From an uncultured Craurococcus sp. (lineage in GTDB: Bacteria; Pseudomonadota; Alphaproteobacteria; Acetobacterales; Acetobacteraceae): 64,000 nt of DNA. A program made the translations under genes and the position numbers. The stretch spans positions 25,124 to 89,123 of the forward strand of contig CADCTD010000002.1 of assembly GCA_902805545.1 (NCBI GenBank), written 5' to 3'. Positions 10,702 through 21,115 of this stretch are shown piece by piece. The notes below the pieces were generated by a model that was given only the letters and a program-made list of their open reading frames with translations, was not told where the DNA came from and searched no databases. Within the stretch, counting starts at the first letter, position 1; each line of letters opens with the position of its first letter.

Positions 10702-12288
10702 CTACCGCGCCGCTCGCACGGCCATCGCCGTGGTCCGCTCGTCCATCCGCGCTTCGTAGGTGAGGCCCTTGCGCAGCGCCCAGCTGTTGACGAGCTGGAA
10801 GAGCGGGATGATGGCGATGTCGTCCGTCGCCATCTTCACCGCCTCGCGCAGCAGCTGCTCGCGCTGCCGGTCATCGATGGTGGCGGCGGCCCGGGCCGTC
10901 GCCGCATCGAGCTCCGGGTTCGAATAGCGGCCGCTGTTGCTGGCGCCGGTGCGTCGCTCGCGGTCATAGGTGCCGAGGATGTTGACCAGCGCGTAGCTCG
11001 CCTCGCCGGTCACGCTGCCCCAGCCGCTGAGGCGAATGGCATATTCCTGCCGGTTGGAGCGCTGCGAGAAGCTGGACCAGGGCACCGCCTCCACCTCCGT
11101 GCGGATGCCGATGCGGGTGAACATCTGCGCCACTGCCTGCGCCGTCTTGGCGTCGTTCGGGTAGCGGTCGTTCGGGCTGTGCAGGGTCATGCGGAAGCCC
11201 TGCGGGAAGCCAGCTTCGGCGAGCAGCCGCTTGGCGCCATCCGCGTCGAAGGCGGGGGCGCGGACCTCCGGGTTGTAGCCGAAGGTGCCCTCAGGCAGCC
11301 ACTGCCCGGTCGGCTGCGCGGTGCCCTCCATCACCCGCTCGGCCAGCGCCTGGCGGTTGATCGAGAGGGAGAGGGCGCGGCGCACGCGGACATCGTTGAA
11401 CGGATTGGCGGCGAGCGGCTTGCCGTCGTTGTCGCTGATGAAGGGCACGTCGCGCTGCCGCGAGTGGTCCATCAGCAGGTAGATGAGGCGAAGGCCCTGG
11501 ATCTCGGAGATCGTCACCTTCGGGTCCCGCTTCATCCGGACGAGGTCGGTCGACGGCACCTGGTCGATCAGGTCCACATCGCCGGCGAGCAGCGCCGCGG
11601 TGCGTGCGCCGTCGTTGCCGATGAAGCGGTAGTTCACACGGGCCCAGGGCTCCGGCCCGCGGAAGTAGGCCTCATTGCGGGCCATCTCGGTACGGTCGCC
11701 GGAGCGGTAGGCGACCATCCGGTAGGGGCCGGTCCCGACCGCCGCGCGGCCGCTGTTGAAATCCTCCGTGCTGGCGCCCTCCGCCGCATGGCGGGCGATG
11801 ACGGCGACGGAGGCGAGCTCGGTCGGCAGCAGCGGATGCGGCTGCGCGGTGTGGAAGCGGACGGTCAGCGGGTCGATCACTTCGACGCGCTCGATGGCGC
11901 GGACGAAGCCGCCGAAGCCGCCCGGGCTGCCCGGCACGCTCGGCGAGCGCTGGATGGTGAAGGCCACATCCTCGGCGGTGAAGTCGCGCCCGTCATGCCA
12001 CTTCACGCCGGGGCGGAGCTTGAACTCCCAGACCCTCTCCCCGATCACCCGCCAGCTCTCGGCAAGGCCCGGATAGGGCTGCGCCCGCGCATCCCGCTCC
12101 ACCAGCCGGTCGAAGATGTGCATCGCCAGGCTGTTGTTGGGCGAGGCATTGAAGAAATGCGGATCGACCGAGGTGACGGAGCCGGCGATGCCGATATTCA
12201 GCGTGGTCTCGCCGTTCTGGGCGAGGGCGGGGGCGGCGGTGAGCAGGGCGGCGGCGAGGCCGAGGCCCGTGGCGGTGCGGTGGTGCAT
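10702..12288 (-). CDS. Peptide-type ABC transporter substrate-binding protein (SBP_bac_5)
   Basis: Signal peptide; LNIGIAGSVTSVDPHFFNASPNNSLAMHIFDRLVERD; RPGVKWHDGRDFTAEDVAFT. Confidence 0.93.
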   Translation of the reverse strand: MHHRTATGLGLAAALLTAAPALAQNGETTLNIGIAGSVTSVDPHFFNASPNNSLAMHIFDRLVERDARAQPYPGLAESWRVIGERVWEFKLRPGVKWHDGRDFTAEDVAFTIQRSPSVPGSPGGFGGFVRAIERVEVIDPLTVRFHTAQPHPLLPTELASVAVIARHAAEGASTEDFNSGRAAVGTGPYRMVAYRSGDRTEMARNEAYFRGPEPWARVNYRFIGNDGARTAALLAGDVDLIDQVPSTDLVRMKRDPKVTISEIQGLRLIYLLMDHSRQRDVPFISDNDGKPLAANPFNDVRVRRALSLSINRQALAERVMEGTAQPTGQWLPEGTFGYNPEVRAPAFDADGAKRLLAEAGFPQGFRMTLHSPNDRYPNDAKTAQAVAQMFTRIGIRTEVEAVPWSSFSQRSNRQEYAIRLSGWGSVTGEASYALVNILGTYDRERRTGASNSGRYSNPELDAATARAAATIDDRQREQLLREAVKMATDDIAIIPLFQLVNSWALRKGLTYEARMDERTTAMAVRAAR

Positions 12289-12566
12289 GCATGTCTCCCG
12301 GATGGCGGTGAGATTACCGGCCGCGGCGCCTGCCGCCAACCGCATGGCACCGGCCTCGTGAACGGGGAGCGGCGGGTGAGCGCGAGGCCGGGCATGGCGC
12401 CTGGCTGCCTAGGGTCGCGCCATGCCGTGCGCGGCCTGCCGCCGGCTTGTGCGTTATGCCTCGGCCTTCGCCATGGGCGAGGCTGGGCGGCCGGGCCGGG
12501 AGGGAAGCTGGCGAGAGGATGACCGGAATGCTAGCTTTCGCGTCGCTGGGGCTTCCGAGGGACACA

Positions 12567-14156
12567 ATGACAGGATTTCGTCACGCGGCCGGTCTGGCCG
12601 CCGGTCTGGTAATTGCCGCCCTGGCTTCCGGGCCGGCGGCAGCGCAAACGCTCACCATGGGCGTGGGCGCGCCCGTCACCTCGATCGACCCGCATTACCA
12701 TCAGCTTTCGCCGAACACGGCGGTGGGCCACATGATCTTCAGCGGGCTGACCCAGACGGATGCGCATGCCCGCATCGCCCCGGCGTTGGCCGAGAGCTGG
12801 CGCCCGGTCTCCGATACGGTCTGGGAGTTCAAGCTGCGCCAGGGCGTGACCTTCCACAACGGCTCGCCCTTCACCGCCGAGGATGTGGCTTTCACCTTCG
12901 ACCGCGTGCCGAAGGTGCCGAACTCGCCCTCCTCCTACGCCATCTACACGCGGCCGATCACCCGGGTGGAGATCGTCGACAGCCACACGCTCCGGCTCCA
13001 TACCGCCTCGCCCTATCCGCTGATGCCGACCGACCTGGCCAGCGTAATGATCCTCGACCGCGAGACGCATGGGGCTGCGACGACCGAGGGCTTCAATGCC
13101 GGGCCGATGGCGGTGGGCACCGGGCCCTTCCGCATGGTCAGCCACCGCAACGGCGACCGCATCGAGTTCGAGCGCAACGACGGCTATTTCGGTCCGCGCC
13201 CGGCCTGGAACCGCGTCACCTACCGAATGATCACCAACGATGCGGCGCGCACCGCGGCGTTGCTCGCCGGCGATGTGGACGTGATCGACCAGGTGCCGAC
13301 CAGCGACCTCGCCAAGCTGCGGACCGACCAGCGGCTGACGCTGGCCGAGACCACGGGGCTGCGCGTCATCTTCCTCAGCTTCGACCATATGCGGGACGAG
13401 GCCTCGCCCTTCGTCACCGACAACGAGGGCAAGCCGGCCCCGCGCAACCCGCTGCGCGATGGGCGAGTGCGCCGTGCCCTCTCCATGGCGGTCGACCGCA
13501 ACGCCATCACCGAGCGTGTGATGGAGAATGCCGCGATCCCCGCCGGGCAGTTCCTGCCGGAGGGGAGCTTCGGCTACGTTCCCGGCCTCAACCCGCCGCG
13601 CTTCGACACCGAGGCGGCGAGGCGGCTGCTGGCCGAGGCGGGGTATCCGCAGGGCTTCCGCATCACCCTGCACGGGCCGAATGACCGCTATCCGAACGAT
13701 GCGCGCATCATCCAGGCCGTCGGCCAGATGTGGTCACGGGCGGGCGTGCGCACGGCGGTGGAGGCGCAGCCCTGGACCACCTTCGTCGGCCGCGCGGCGC
13801 GGCAGGAGCTCTCCGCCTTCCTGATCGGCTGGGGCACCTCCTCCGGCGAGGCTTCCAACCCCTTGCGCAACCTGACCGCCACCTTCGACCGCGAGAAAGG
13901 CTATGGCGCCTCCAACCGCGGCCGCTACTCCAACCCGGAGGCGGACCGCATCCTGGAGCAGGCCATGCGCGAGCTGGACGATGCGAAGCGCGAGGCGCTG
14001 CTGCAGCAGGCGACGCGGCTCGTCATGGAGGATGTCGGGATCATGCCGCTGCACATTCAGAAGAATGCCTGGGCCATGCGCCGCGGCTTCGCCATGGAGG
14101 CGCGGGCGGATGAGCTGACGCGGGCGCAGGATGTCCGCCCGGTGGCGGCGCGATGA
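12567..14156 (+). CDS. Peptide-type ABC transporter substrate-binding protein (SBP_bac_5), paralogue of 10702..12288
   Basis: Signal peptide; LTMGVGAPVTSIDPHYHQLSPNTAVGHMIFSGL; RQGVTFHNGSPFTAEDVAFTFDR. Confidence 0.93.
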   Translation: MTGFRHAAGLAAGLVIAALASGPAAAQTLTMGVGAPVTSIDPHYHQLSPNTAVGHMIFSGLTQTDAHARIAPALAESWRPVSDTVWEFKLRQGVTFHNGSPFTAEDVAFTFDRVPKVPNSPSSYAIYTRPITRVEIVDSHTLRLHTASPYPLMPTDLASVMILDRETHGAATTEGFNAGPMAVGTGPFRMVSHRNGDRIEFERNDGYFGPRPAWNRVTYRMITNDAARTAALLAGDVDVIDQVPTSDLAKLRTDQRLTLAETTGLRVIFLSFDHMRDEASPFVTDNEGKPAPRNPLRDGRVRRALSMAVDRNAITERVMENAAIPAGQFLPEGSFGYVPGLNPPRFDTEAARRLLAEAGYPQGFRITLHGPNDRYPNDARIIQAVGQMWSRAGVRTAVEAQPWTTFVGRAARQELSAFLIGWGTSSGEASNPLRNLTATFDREKGYGASNRGRYSNPEADRILEQAMRELDDAKREALLQQATRLVMEDVGIMPLHIQKNAWAMRRGFAMEARADELTRAQDVRPVAAR

Positions 14157-15127
14157 CCGCCTTCCTGCTCCGCCGACTGATCCAGGCCGCGGCCGTCGTC
14201 CTCGTCATGTCGCTGCTGGTCTTCCTCGGCGTCTTCGCGGTCGGCGATCCGGTCGAGATCCTCATCAGCCCCGAGGCGGACCAGTTCGAGCGCGAGCGCG
14301 CGGTCAAGGCGCTCGGCCTCGACTTGCCGCTCTGGCAGCAGTACCTGGTCTTCCTCGGCAATGCGCTGCAGGGCGACCTCGGCCGCTCCTTCGTCTTCAA
14401 CGAGCCGGCGCTGAAGCTCATCCTCGAGCGCATGCCGGCAACCCTCGAGCTCGCCATCGGCGCCACCATCGCGGCGCTGGTCATCGGCCTGCCGCTCGGC
14501 CTCTATGCGGGGCTGAGGCCGAACGGGGCGCTCAGCAAGGGCATCATGGCGACGAGCATCCTCGGCTTCTCGCTGCCGACCTTCTGGGTCGGGCTGATGC
14601 TCATCATGGTCTTCGCCGTGCAGCTCGGCTGGCTGCCGAGCACGGGCCGGGGCGAGACGGTGACCATCCTCGGCACGCGCTGGTCCTTCCTCACCAGCGA
14701 CGGCATCGCCCATCTCATCATGCCGGCGCTGAACCTGGCACTGTTCAAGATCAGCCTCGTCATCCGCCTCACCCGCGCGGGCGTGCGGGAGACGATGCTG
14801 ATGGACTACGTGAAGTTCGCCCGTGCCAAGGGGCTCTCGCCCGCCCGCGTCACCTTCGTGCATGTCTTCAAGAACATCCTGATCCCGGTCGTGACCGTGG
14901 TCGGGCTGGAGTTCGGCGGGACGATCGCCTTCTCGGTGGTGACGGAGAGCGTCTTCGCCTGGCCGGGGATGGGCAAGCTCATCATCGACAGCATCAACGT
15001 GCTCGACCGGCCGGTGATGGTCGCCTACCTGATGATGATCGTGCTGCTCTTCATCACCATCAACCTCGTCGTCGACCTCACCTATTCCCTGCTCGATCCC
15101 CGCGTCCGGCTGGAGGGCAAGCAATGA
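14153..15127 (+). CDS. ABC transporter permease (DppB/OppB family)
   Basis: ATGA overlap with the SBP; FLLRRLIQAAAVVLVMSLLVF; VTESVFAWPGMGKL. Confidence 0.93.
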   Translation: MTAFLLRRLIQAAAVVLVMSLLVFLGVFAVGDPVEILISPEADQFERERAVKALGLDLPLWQQYLVFLGNALQGDLGRSFVFNEPALKLILERMPATLELAIGATIAALVIGLPLGLYAGLRPNGALSKGIMATSILGFSLPTFWVGLMLIMVFAVQLGWLPSTGRGETVTILGTRWSFLTSDGIAHLIMPALNLALFKISLVIRLTRAGVRETMLMDYVKFARAKGLSPARVTFVHVFKNILIPVVTVVGLEFGGTIAFSVVTESVFAWPGMGKLIIDSINVLDRPVMVAYLMMIVLLFITINLVVDLTYSLLDPRVRLEGKQ

Positions 15128-16044
15128 GCAGCACCACGATCGGCGCCGCCCCCGCGGCACCGGCCCCGAAGGTCGAGACGCCCTTCCAGCGCTTCGTCTC
15201 GGAATTCGCCGCCTCCCGCATCGCGCTCCTCGGGCTGGTGGTGTTCCTGGCCATCGTCGCCATCGCGGTGCTGGCGCCCTGGATCGCGCCGCAGAATCCC
15301 TACGACCTCGCCCAGCTCGACATCATGGACGGGCGGATGGAGCCGGGCACGGTGGGCGGCGCCGGCTTCACCTTCTGGCTCGGCACCGATGACCAGGGGC
15401 GGGACATGCTCTCCGGCATCATGTACGGGCTGCGCATCTCGCTGATGGTGGGCGCAGGCTCGGCCATCATCGCCTGCCTGGTCGGCGCCTCGCTCGGGAT
15501 GCTGGCCGCCTATGCCGGCGGGCGGACGGACAGCCTGATCATGCGGCTGGTCGACCTGCAGCTCTCCTTCCCGGCCATCCTCGCGGCGCTGATGATCCTC
15601 GCCTTCCTCGGCAAGGGCATCTTCAACGTCGTGCTCGCGCTCGTCATCGTCGAATGGGCCTATTACGCCCGGACGGTGCGCGGCTCGGCGCTGGTCGAGC
15701 GGCGGCGGGAATATATCGAGGCGGCGCAATGCCTCGCCCTGCCGACGCGGCGCATCATCTTCCGCCACCTGCTGCCGAACTGCCTGCCGCCGCTGATCGT
15801 CGTCGGCACCATGCAGGTCGCGCGCGCCATCGCGCTGGAGGCGACGCTCTCCTTCCTCGGCCTCGGCGTGCCGATCACCGAGCCCTCGCTCGGCCTCCTC
15901 ATCTCCAATGGCTACGAGTACATGCTGAGCGGAAAATACTGGATCAGTTTCTATCCCGGCATCGCCCTGCTGGTCACCATCGTCTCGATCAACCTGGTCG
16001 GCGACCAGCTGCGCGACGTGCTGAACCCGAGGCTGAAGCGGTGA
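15124..16044 (+). CDS. ABC transporter permease (DppC/OppC family)
   Basis: WLGTDDQGRDMLSGIMYGLRISLMVG; RHLLPNCLPPLIVVGTMQVARAI. Confidence 0.93.
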   Translation: MSSTTIGAAPAAPAPKVETPFQRFVSEFAASRIALLGLVVFLAIVAIAVLAPWIAPQNPYDLAQLDIMDGRMEPGTVGGAGFTFWLGTDDQGRDMLSGIMYGLRISLMVGAGSAIIACLVGASLGMLAAYAGGRTDSLIMRLVDLQLSFPAILAALMILAFLGKGIFNVVLALVIVEWAYYARTVRGSALVERRREYIEAAQCLALPTRRIIFRHLLPNCLPPLIVVGTMQVARAIALEATLSFLGLGVPITEPSLGLLISNGYEYMLSGKYWISFYPGIALLVTIVSINLVGDQLRDVLNPRLKR

Positions 16045-17021
16045 GCGCCCCCACCCTCGAAGTCCGCAACCTCAGGACGCATTTCTTCACCCGCGGCGGC
16101 GTGGTGAAGGCGGTGGACGATGTCTCCTTCACGGTCGAGGCCGGCAAGGTCATGGGCCTCGTCGGCGAGAGTGGTTCGGGCAAGACCGTCACCGGATTCT
16201 CGATCATCGGCCTCGTCGACCCGCCGGGGCGGATCGCGGGCGGGCAGATCCTGTTCAAGGGGCGCGACCTGGCGACGCTGCCGGAAGCCGAGATGCGGGG
16301 CCTGCGCGGCAACCGCATCGCGATGATCTTCCAGGACCCGATGATGACGCTGAACCCGGTGCTGCGCATCGACACGCAGATGATCGAGACGGTGCAGGCC
16401 CATGAGAAGGTCAGCCGGGAGGAGGCGAGGCAGCGCGCGCGGGACGCGCTCGGCCAGGTCGGCATCCCGAGCCCGGATGAGCGGCTCAAGGCCTATCCGC
16501 ACCAATTCTCGGGCGGCATGCGCCAGCGCGTCGCCATCGCCATCGCGCTGCTGCACAAGCCGGACGTGATCGTGGCCGACGAGCCGACCACGGCGCTCGA
16601 CGTGACCATCCAGGGCCAGATCCTCGCGGAGGCGCAGAAGCTCTGCGCCCAGTTCGGCACCGCACTGGTCTGGATCACCCATGACCTCTCGGTCGTCGCC
16701 GGCCTCGCCGACGACATCGCGGTGATGTACGCGGGCAAGGTGGTGGAGAGCGGGCCGGTCGCGCAGGTGCTCGACGCGCCTCTGCATCCCTATACCCTCG
16801 GCCTGATCGGCAGCGTGCCGAGCCGCAACAAGCGCGGCGAGGCGCTGCGGCAGATCCCCGGCATGACGCCCTCCCTGCTCAACCTGCCGGCCGGATGCGC
16901 CTTCCGCTCCCGCTGCCCGCGGGCCGAGCCGGGCTGTGCCGAGCCGCCGCCCATGGCCGAGTACCGTCCGGGCCAGCATGCCCGCTGCATCCACCCGCAT
17001 CAGGAGGCCGTGGCAGCATGA
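16041..17021 (+). CDS. ABC transporter ATP-binding protein (DppD family)
   Basis: Walker [20 protein letters not shown] signature; [14 protein letters not shown]. Confidence 0.95.
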   Translation: MSAPTLEVRNLRTHFFTRGGVVKAVDDVSFTVEAGKVMGLVGESGSGKTVTGFSIIGLVDPPGRIAGGQILFKGRDLATLPEAEMRGLRGNRIAMIFQDPMMTLNPVLRIDTQMIETVQAHEKVSREEARQRARDALGQVGIPSPDERLKAYPHQFSGGMRQRVAIAIALLHKPDVIVADEPTTALDVTIQGQILAEAQKLCAQFGTALVWITHDLSVVAGLADDIAVMYAGKVVESGPVAQVLDAPLHPYTLGLIGSVPSRNKRGEALRQIPGMTPSLLNLPAGCAFRSRCPRAEPGCAEPPPMAEYRPGQHARCIHPHQEAVAA

Positions 17022-18055
17022 GCGAGACCCTGACCGCGCCGCCCGCCGCGGAAACCCTCGCCGAGCCGATCATCGAGCTGCGGGGCGTCTCCAAGCGCTT
17101 CTCGAAGACGCTCGACTTCGCCGGGCGCCTCGCGCGGCGCCTGGGCGCCAATCTCCGCGACGAGGTGGTGCATGCGGTGGACGCCGTCGACCTCACCATC
17201 CGCAAGGGCGAGGTGGTGGGTCTCGTCGGCGAGAGCGGCTGCGGCAAGTCGACCCTCGGCCGCATGGTCGCCGGCATCATGCCGCCGAGCGACGGGACGA
17301 TCCTCTGGCGCGGCCGCGACCTGACGAGCCTCAATGGCGCGGAGGCGCGCGAGGCCAAGCTGCGCACGCAGATGATCTTCCAGGACCCCTATGCCTCGCT
17401 CAATCCGCGGCTGAAGGTGCAGGAGATCGTCGGCGAGGCACCGCAATTCCATGGCATGGCGAAGCGCGGCGAGATCGAATCCTATGTCGATGAGCAGCTT
17501 CGCCGCGCCGGCCTCGACCCGGCGCTGAAGGCGCGCTACCCGCACCAGTTCTCGGGCGGCCAGCGGCAGCGCATCGGCATCGCGCGCGCCCTTGCGGTGC
17601 AGCCGGAGTTCCTGGTCTGCGACGAGGCGGTGGCGGCGCTCGACGTCTCGATCCAGGCGCAGATCCTGAACCTCTTCATGAAGCTGCGCCGGGAGCTCGA
17701 CCTCACCTATCTCTTCATCAGCCATGATCTCGGCGTGGTGGAGCATCTCTCGGACCGCGTGGTGATCATGTATCTCGGCCGCGTGGTGGAGGAGGCGCCG
17801 GCGGAGGAGGTCTTCCGCAGCCCGAACCATCCCTATACCAAGGCGCTGCTCGCCGAGGTGCCGCGGATCGAGGCGCGGAAGCGCGCCTTCGCCGGGGTGA
17901 AGGGCGAGATTCCCTCGCCATTGAACCCGCCCTCGGGCTGCCATTTCCATCCGCGCTGCCCCTTCGCCTTCGACCGCTGCCGGGTGGAGCGGCCGGCGCT
18001 GCAGCAGGTCGGCACGGGGCATCGCAGCGCCTGCCACCTGAACGACGCCGCATGA
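17018..18055 (+). CDS. ABC transporter ATP-binding protein (DppF family)
   Basis: Walker A GESGCGKST; HQFSGGQRQRIGIARAL; oligopeptide/dipeptide C-terminal domain. Confidence 0.95.
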   Translation: MSETLTAPPAAETLAEPIIELRGVSKRFSKTLDFAGRLARRLGANLRDEVVHAVDAVDLTIRKGEVVGLVGESGCGKSTLGRMVAGIMPPSDGTILWRGRDLTSLNGAEAREAKLRTQMIFQDPYASLNPRLKVQEIVGEAPQFHGMAKRGEIESYVDEQLRRAGLDPALKARYPHQFSGGQRQRIGIARALAVQPEFLVCDEAVAALDVSIQAQILNLFMKLRRELDLTYLFISHDLGVVEHLSDRVVIMYLGRVVEEAPAEEVFRSPNHPYTKALLAEVPRIEARKRAFAGVKGEIPSPLNPPSGCHFHPRCPFAFDRCRVERPALQQVGTGHRSACHLNDAA

Positions 18056-18174
18056 GGGGCGCGGTCCTCCTCGCCCTGCTGCTGCTCGCCGCCTGCCAGT
18101 CGGGCGGCACCAGCGGGCCCTATGTCGGCGGCGCGGCCGGCGCCACGATCCGCGAGGATCAGCGGCCGCGCTGA
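18052..18174 (+). CDS. Small (40 aa) lipoprotein-like protein
   Basis: MRGAVLLALLLLAACQSGGTSGPYVGGAAGATIREDQRPR*; ATGA overlap with the upstream gene; lipobox LLAAC. Confidence 0.55.
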   Translation: MRGAVLLALLLLAACQSGGTSGPYVGGAAGATIREDQRPR

Positions 18175-19337
18175 GCCGCCGCCAGGGCGAAGCAGGCGGC
18201 GCCGAAGGCCCCGAGCCCGGCCAGCAGCCAGGGCACGGGGCCATAGCCCCAGGTGCCTTCAGAGATCAGGGCGATCAGCACCGGCGCGAGCGTCCGCGGC
18301 AGCACCGTCACCGCGCTCAGCGCGCCGGTGATGGCGCCGTAGCCCTCGCGGCCCAGGATCTCGGCGACGCCGGCGGCGCGGACGATGGTCATCAGCCCAT
18401 CCGCCACCGCCCAGGCGAGGATGTAGATCAGCAACCAGGCGAATTCGGGCGGCGCCAGCCCGAGCGCCAGCATGGCGACGGGGACGAGGGCGGAGGCCAG
18501 GCGCCCGACGCCCCGCATCGTCACCCGCCGCCCGAGCGCGAAGAGCGCCAGCCGCGCCGCCACCTGGAAGGGCCCGTGCAGCGAGACGAGGGCGATCACC
18601 GAGGCCTCCGGCAGGCCCCGCTCGCGCAGCAGGGGGATGGCATGGGCGCCGAGCCCGACGCCGATGAAGGCATGTGCCGCCAGCGCACCGGCGAGGCCGA
18701 GGAAGGCCGGGCTCCGCATCGCCCGGCCGAGATCGAAGCTGCCGCTGCCCTTGGCCTCCGCCCGCACCGCATCCGGCGGCAGTAGCCAGAGCGCCAGCAG
18801 GCCGGGGATGGCCTGCAGCCCCGCCAGCACCAGCAGCGCCTCGCGCCATCCGAGCCGCTCGATCAGCAGCGCGGTGAGCGGGACGAAGAGCGTGGCGGTG
18901 AAGCCGGTGATGAAGGTGATGCCGGTGATGGCGCGCACCGGCTCCCGCGCCTGCGCCACCACCACCGCCATGGCCGGGCTCCAGAGCGCCGTCGCCTGGG
19001 CGAGGCCCATCGCCGCCCAGATCGCCCAATAGGCCGGGAGGCTCGAGACCTGTGACCAGGCCGCCAGCAGCGCGGCGCCTCCCCAGCCGCCGAGCGCCAG
19101 CATCCATCGCCCGCCGCGCCGGTCCACCCAGCGCCCGGCCGGCACGGCGGCGAGGCCGGAGACGAGCAAGGCGAGCGTCAGCCCGGCATTGAACTCCGTG
19201 CTCGTCCAGCCAAGCTCCGCCTCGATCGGCGCGCCGAAGAGCGGGAAGGCCGAGAAGAGCGTGCCCCACCCGATCAGCTGGCCGATGGCGATGCAGAGGA
19301 TGAGGCGGCGATCCGAAGCGGGCGGGCTGCCTTCCAT
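18159..19337 (-). CDS. MFS transporter
   Basis: 12-TM-like protein; IGQLIGWGTLFSAFPLFGAPIEAELGWTSTEFNAGLTLALLVSGLAAVPAGRWVDRRGGRWML. Confidence 0.88.
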   Translation of the reverse strand: MEGSPPASDRRLILCIAIGQLIGWGTLFSAFPLFGAPIEAELGWTSTEFNAGLTLALLVSGLAAVPAGRWVDRRGGRWMLALGGWGGAALLAAWSQVSSLPAYWAIWAAMGLAQATALWSPAMAVVVAQAREPVRAITGITFITGFTATLFVPLTALLIERLGWREALLVLAGLQAIPGLLALWLLPPDAVRAEAKGSGSFDLGRAMRSPAFLGLAGALAAHAFIGVGLGAHAIPLLRERGLPEASVIALVSLHGPFQVAARLALFALGRRVTMRGVGRLASALVPVAMLALGLAPPEFAWLLIYILAWAVADGLMTIVRAAGVAEILGREGYGAITGALSAVTVLPRTLAPVLIALISEGTWGYGPVPWLLAGLGAFGAACFALAAAQRGR

Positions 19338-19360
19338 GCGCGATGCCTGGCCGAGGCGCC

Positions 19361-20179
19361 TCAGACCGTGAACTGCTCGGCGATGATCCGCTCGCTCAGC
19401 CCATGGTCCGGGTCGAAGAGCAGGGTGAGGGCCATGCTGCGATCCTCCCGCACCTCGACGCGGCGCACGTCGCGCACCTCGGTATAGTCGGCGACGGCAG
19501 CGACCGGGCGCTTCGAACCTTCGAGGATCTCGAAGACCACGGCGGCGTCCCCCGGCAGCAATGCGCCGCGCCAGCGCCGCGGGCGGAAGGCGGAGATGGG
19601 CGTCAGCGGCAGGAGGTTGGCGCCGAGCGGCACGATCGGGCCATGCGCCGAGAGGTTGTAGGCGGTGCTGCCGGCCGGCGTCGCCACCAGCACGCCGTCG
19701 CAGATGAGTTCCGCCAGGCGCTCCTTGCCATCGACCAGAATGCGGATCTTCGCCGCCTGCCGCGTCTCCCGCAGCAAGGAGACCTCGTTGATCGCCGGCG
19801 CCTCGCGCACCGTGCCATCGGCCGAGGTGGCGCGCATGCGCAGGGGATGCAGCGTCGCCGCCTGGGACTCGGCCAGGCGCTCGGCCAGCGCCTCCTCGCG
19901 GTAGTCGTTCATCAGGAAGCCGACGCTGCCGCAATTCATCCCGTAGACAGGAAGGTTGCGGCCGAGCAGCCGGTGCTGCGTCTCCAGCATGCAGCCATCG
20001 CCGCCGAGGGAGACGACGGCGCGGGCGCGTTCCAGCGGCGCGTCGCCGTAGCGGGCGATCAGCCGCGCCTTGGCGGCCGCCGCGATCTCCGTGGCGGCGG
20101 CGAAGAAGGCGATGCGCCCGGTGAAATCCGCCGGCACCAGGCTGACCGGCTGGGGGAAGGGCGCCGGCACGGGCTCCAT
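19361..20179 (-). CDS. nadK: NAD kinase
   Basis: [15 protein letters not shown] motif; [31 protein letters not shown]. Confidence 0.94.
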   Translation of the reverse strand: MEPVPAPFPQPVSLVPADFTGRIAFFAAATEIAAAAKARLIARYGDAPLERARAVVSLGGDGCMLETQHRLLGRNLPVYGMNCGSVGFLMNDYREEALAERLAESQAATLHPLRMRATSADGTVREAPAINEVSLLRETRQAAKIRILVDGKERLAELICDGVLVATPAGSTAYNLSAHGPIVPLGANLLPLTPISAFRPRRWRGALLPGDAAVVFEILEGSKRPVAAVADYTEVRDVRRVEVREDRSMALTLLFDPDHGLSERIIAEQFTV

Positions 20180-21054
20180 CACGCGCCGCGCGCCGCGGCG
20201 TCGAGGTCGATGCGCCGTGCGGCGCGATGCTCCATCACCGGCATGTCGCGCCGGACGCGCGCGGTGATGGCCGGGTCGATCCGCGCCGTCGCCCAGCCGG
20301 TGCCGTCGGAGGCGCGGGCGACGACATGCCCCCAGGGGTCCGCCACCAGGGAATGCCCGTAAACCGAGCGCGGCTGCCCGCGCTCGAGGTACTGGCCGGT
20401 GGAGGCGGCGGCGACGATCCAGCACTGGGTCTCGATCGCACGCGCCTTCAGCAGCGGCTCCCAATGGTCCTTGCCGGTCTGCAGGGTGAAGTTGGAGGGG
20501 ACGAGGATCGCCTCCGCCCCCATGCGCCGCAGCGCCACGTAGTGCTCGGCGAAGCGCATGTCGTAGCAGATGGTGCAGCCGAAGGTGATGCCGCCCGCGG
20601 CGAAGGTCACCAGCCGGTCGCCGGCGCCGTAGAGGGCGCTCTCGCGGTAGCCGGTGCCGTCGGGGGCCACGATGTCGAACATGTGGATCTTGCGGTAGCG
20701 GGCGGCCTCGCGCCCCTCCGGGTCGAAGACGACCGTGGTGTTGTAGAGCTTCTCCGGGTCGTCGCCCGGGCCAGGCGCCTCGATCATCGAGCCGCCGTGG
20801 AGATGGATGCCGTGGCCGCGGGCAAGGCCGCGCATCAGCTCATAGGCCGCGCCGCCCGTCTCGCCGGGCGCGGGCAGCATCTCGGCCGCCGCCTGCCGGC
20901 TCTCCCGACCGCCGCCGAGATTGGTCCAGGTCTCGGGGAGGGAGACGAGGCCGGGCCGGTCCGCCGCCACCGCCGCCTCGATCAGCCGCCGCGCCTGGTC
21001 GAGATTGGCCTGCTTCTCGCTGCCCTGGTTCATCTGGATGACGCTGACGCGCAT
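20179..21054 (-). CDS. Carbon-nitrogen hydrolase (nitrilase/omega-amidase family)
   Basis: Glu-Lys-Cys triad context: [26 protein letters not shown]. Confidence 0.92.
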   Translation of the reverse strand: MRVSVIQMNQGSEKQANLDQARRLIEAAVAADRPGLVSLPETWTNLGGGRESRQAAAEMLPAPGETGGAAYELMRGLARGHGIHLHGGSMIEAPGPGDDPEKLYNTTVVFDPEGREAARYRKIHMFDIVAPDGTGYRESALYGAGDRLVTFAAGGITFGCTICYDMRFAEHYVALRRMGAEAILVPSNFTLQTGKDHWEPLLKARAIETQCWIVAAASTGQYLERGQPRSVYGHSLVADPWGHVVARASDGTGWATARIDPAITARVRRDMPVMEHRAARRIDLDAAARGA

Positions 21055-21115
21055 CGCCCCACTCCGCCGGATGGGCGCATCAAGCCCCGGCGGGGGGCCA
21101 AGGGCAAGCCTCGGC

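Noticed and set aside
10915-10935. GGTTCGAAT sequence resembling a tRNA T-loop
   Set aside because: Inside the SBP coding sequence without acceptor or anticodon arms; no tRNA gene found in the window.
10168-12522. 784-aa plus-strand ORF
   Set aside because: Antisense to the lipoprotein and SBP genes; low-complexity shadow ORF.
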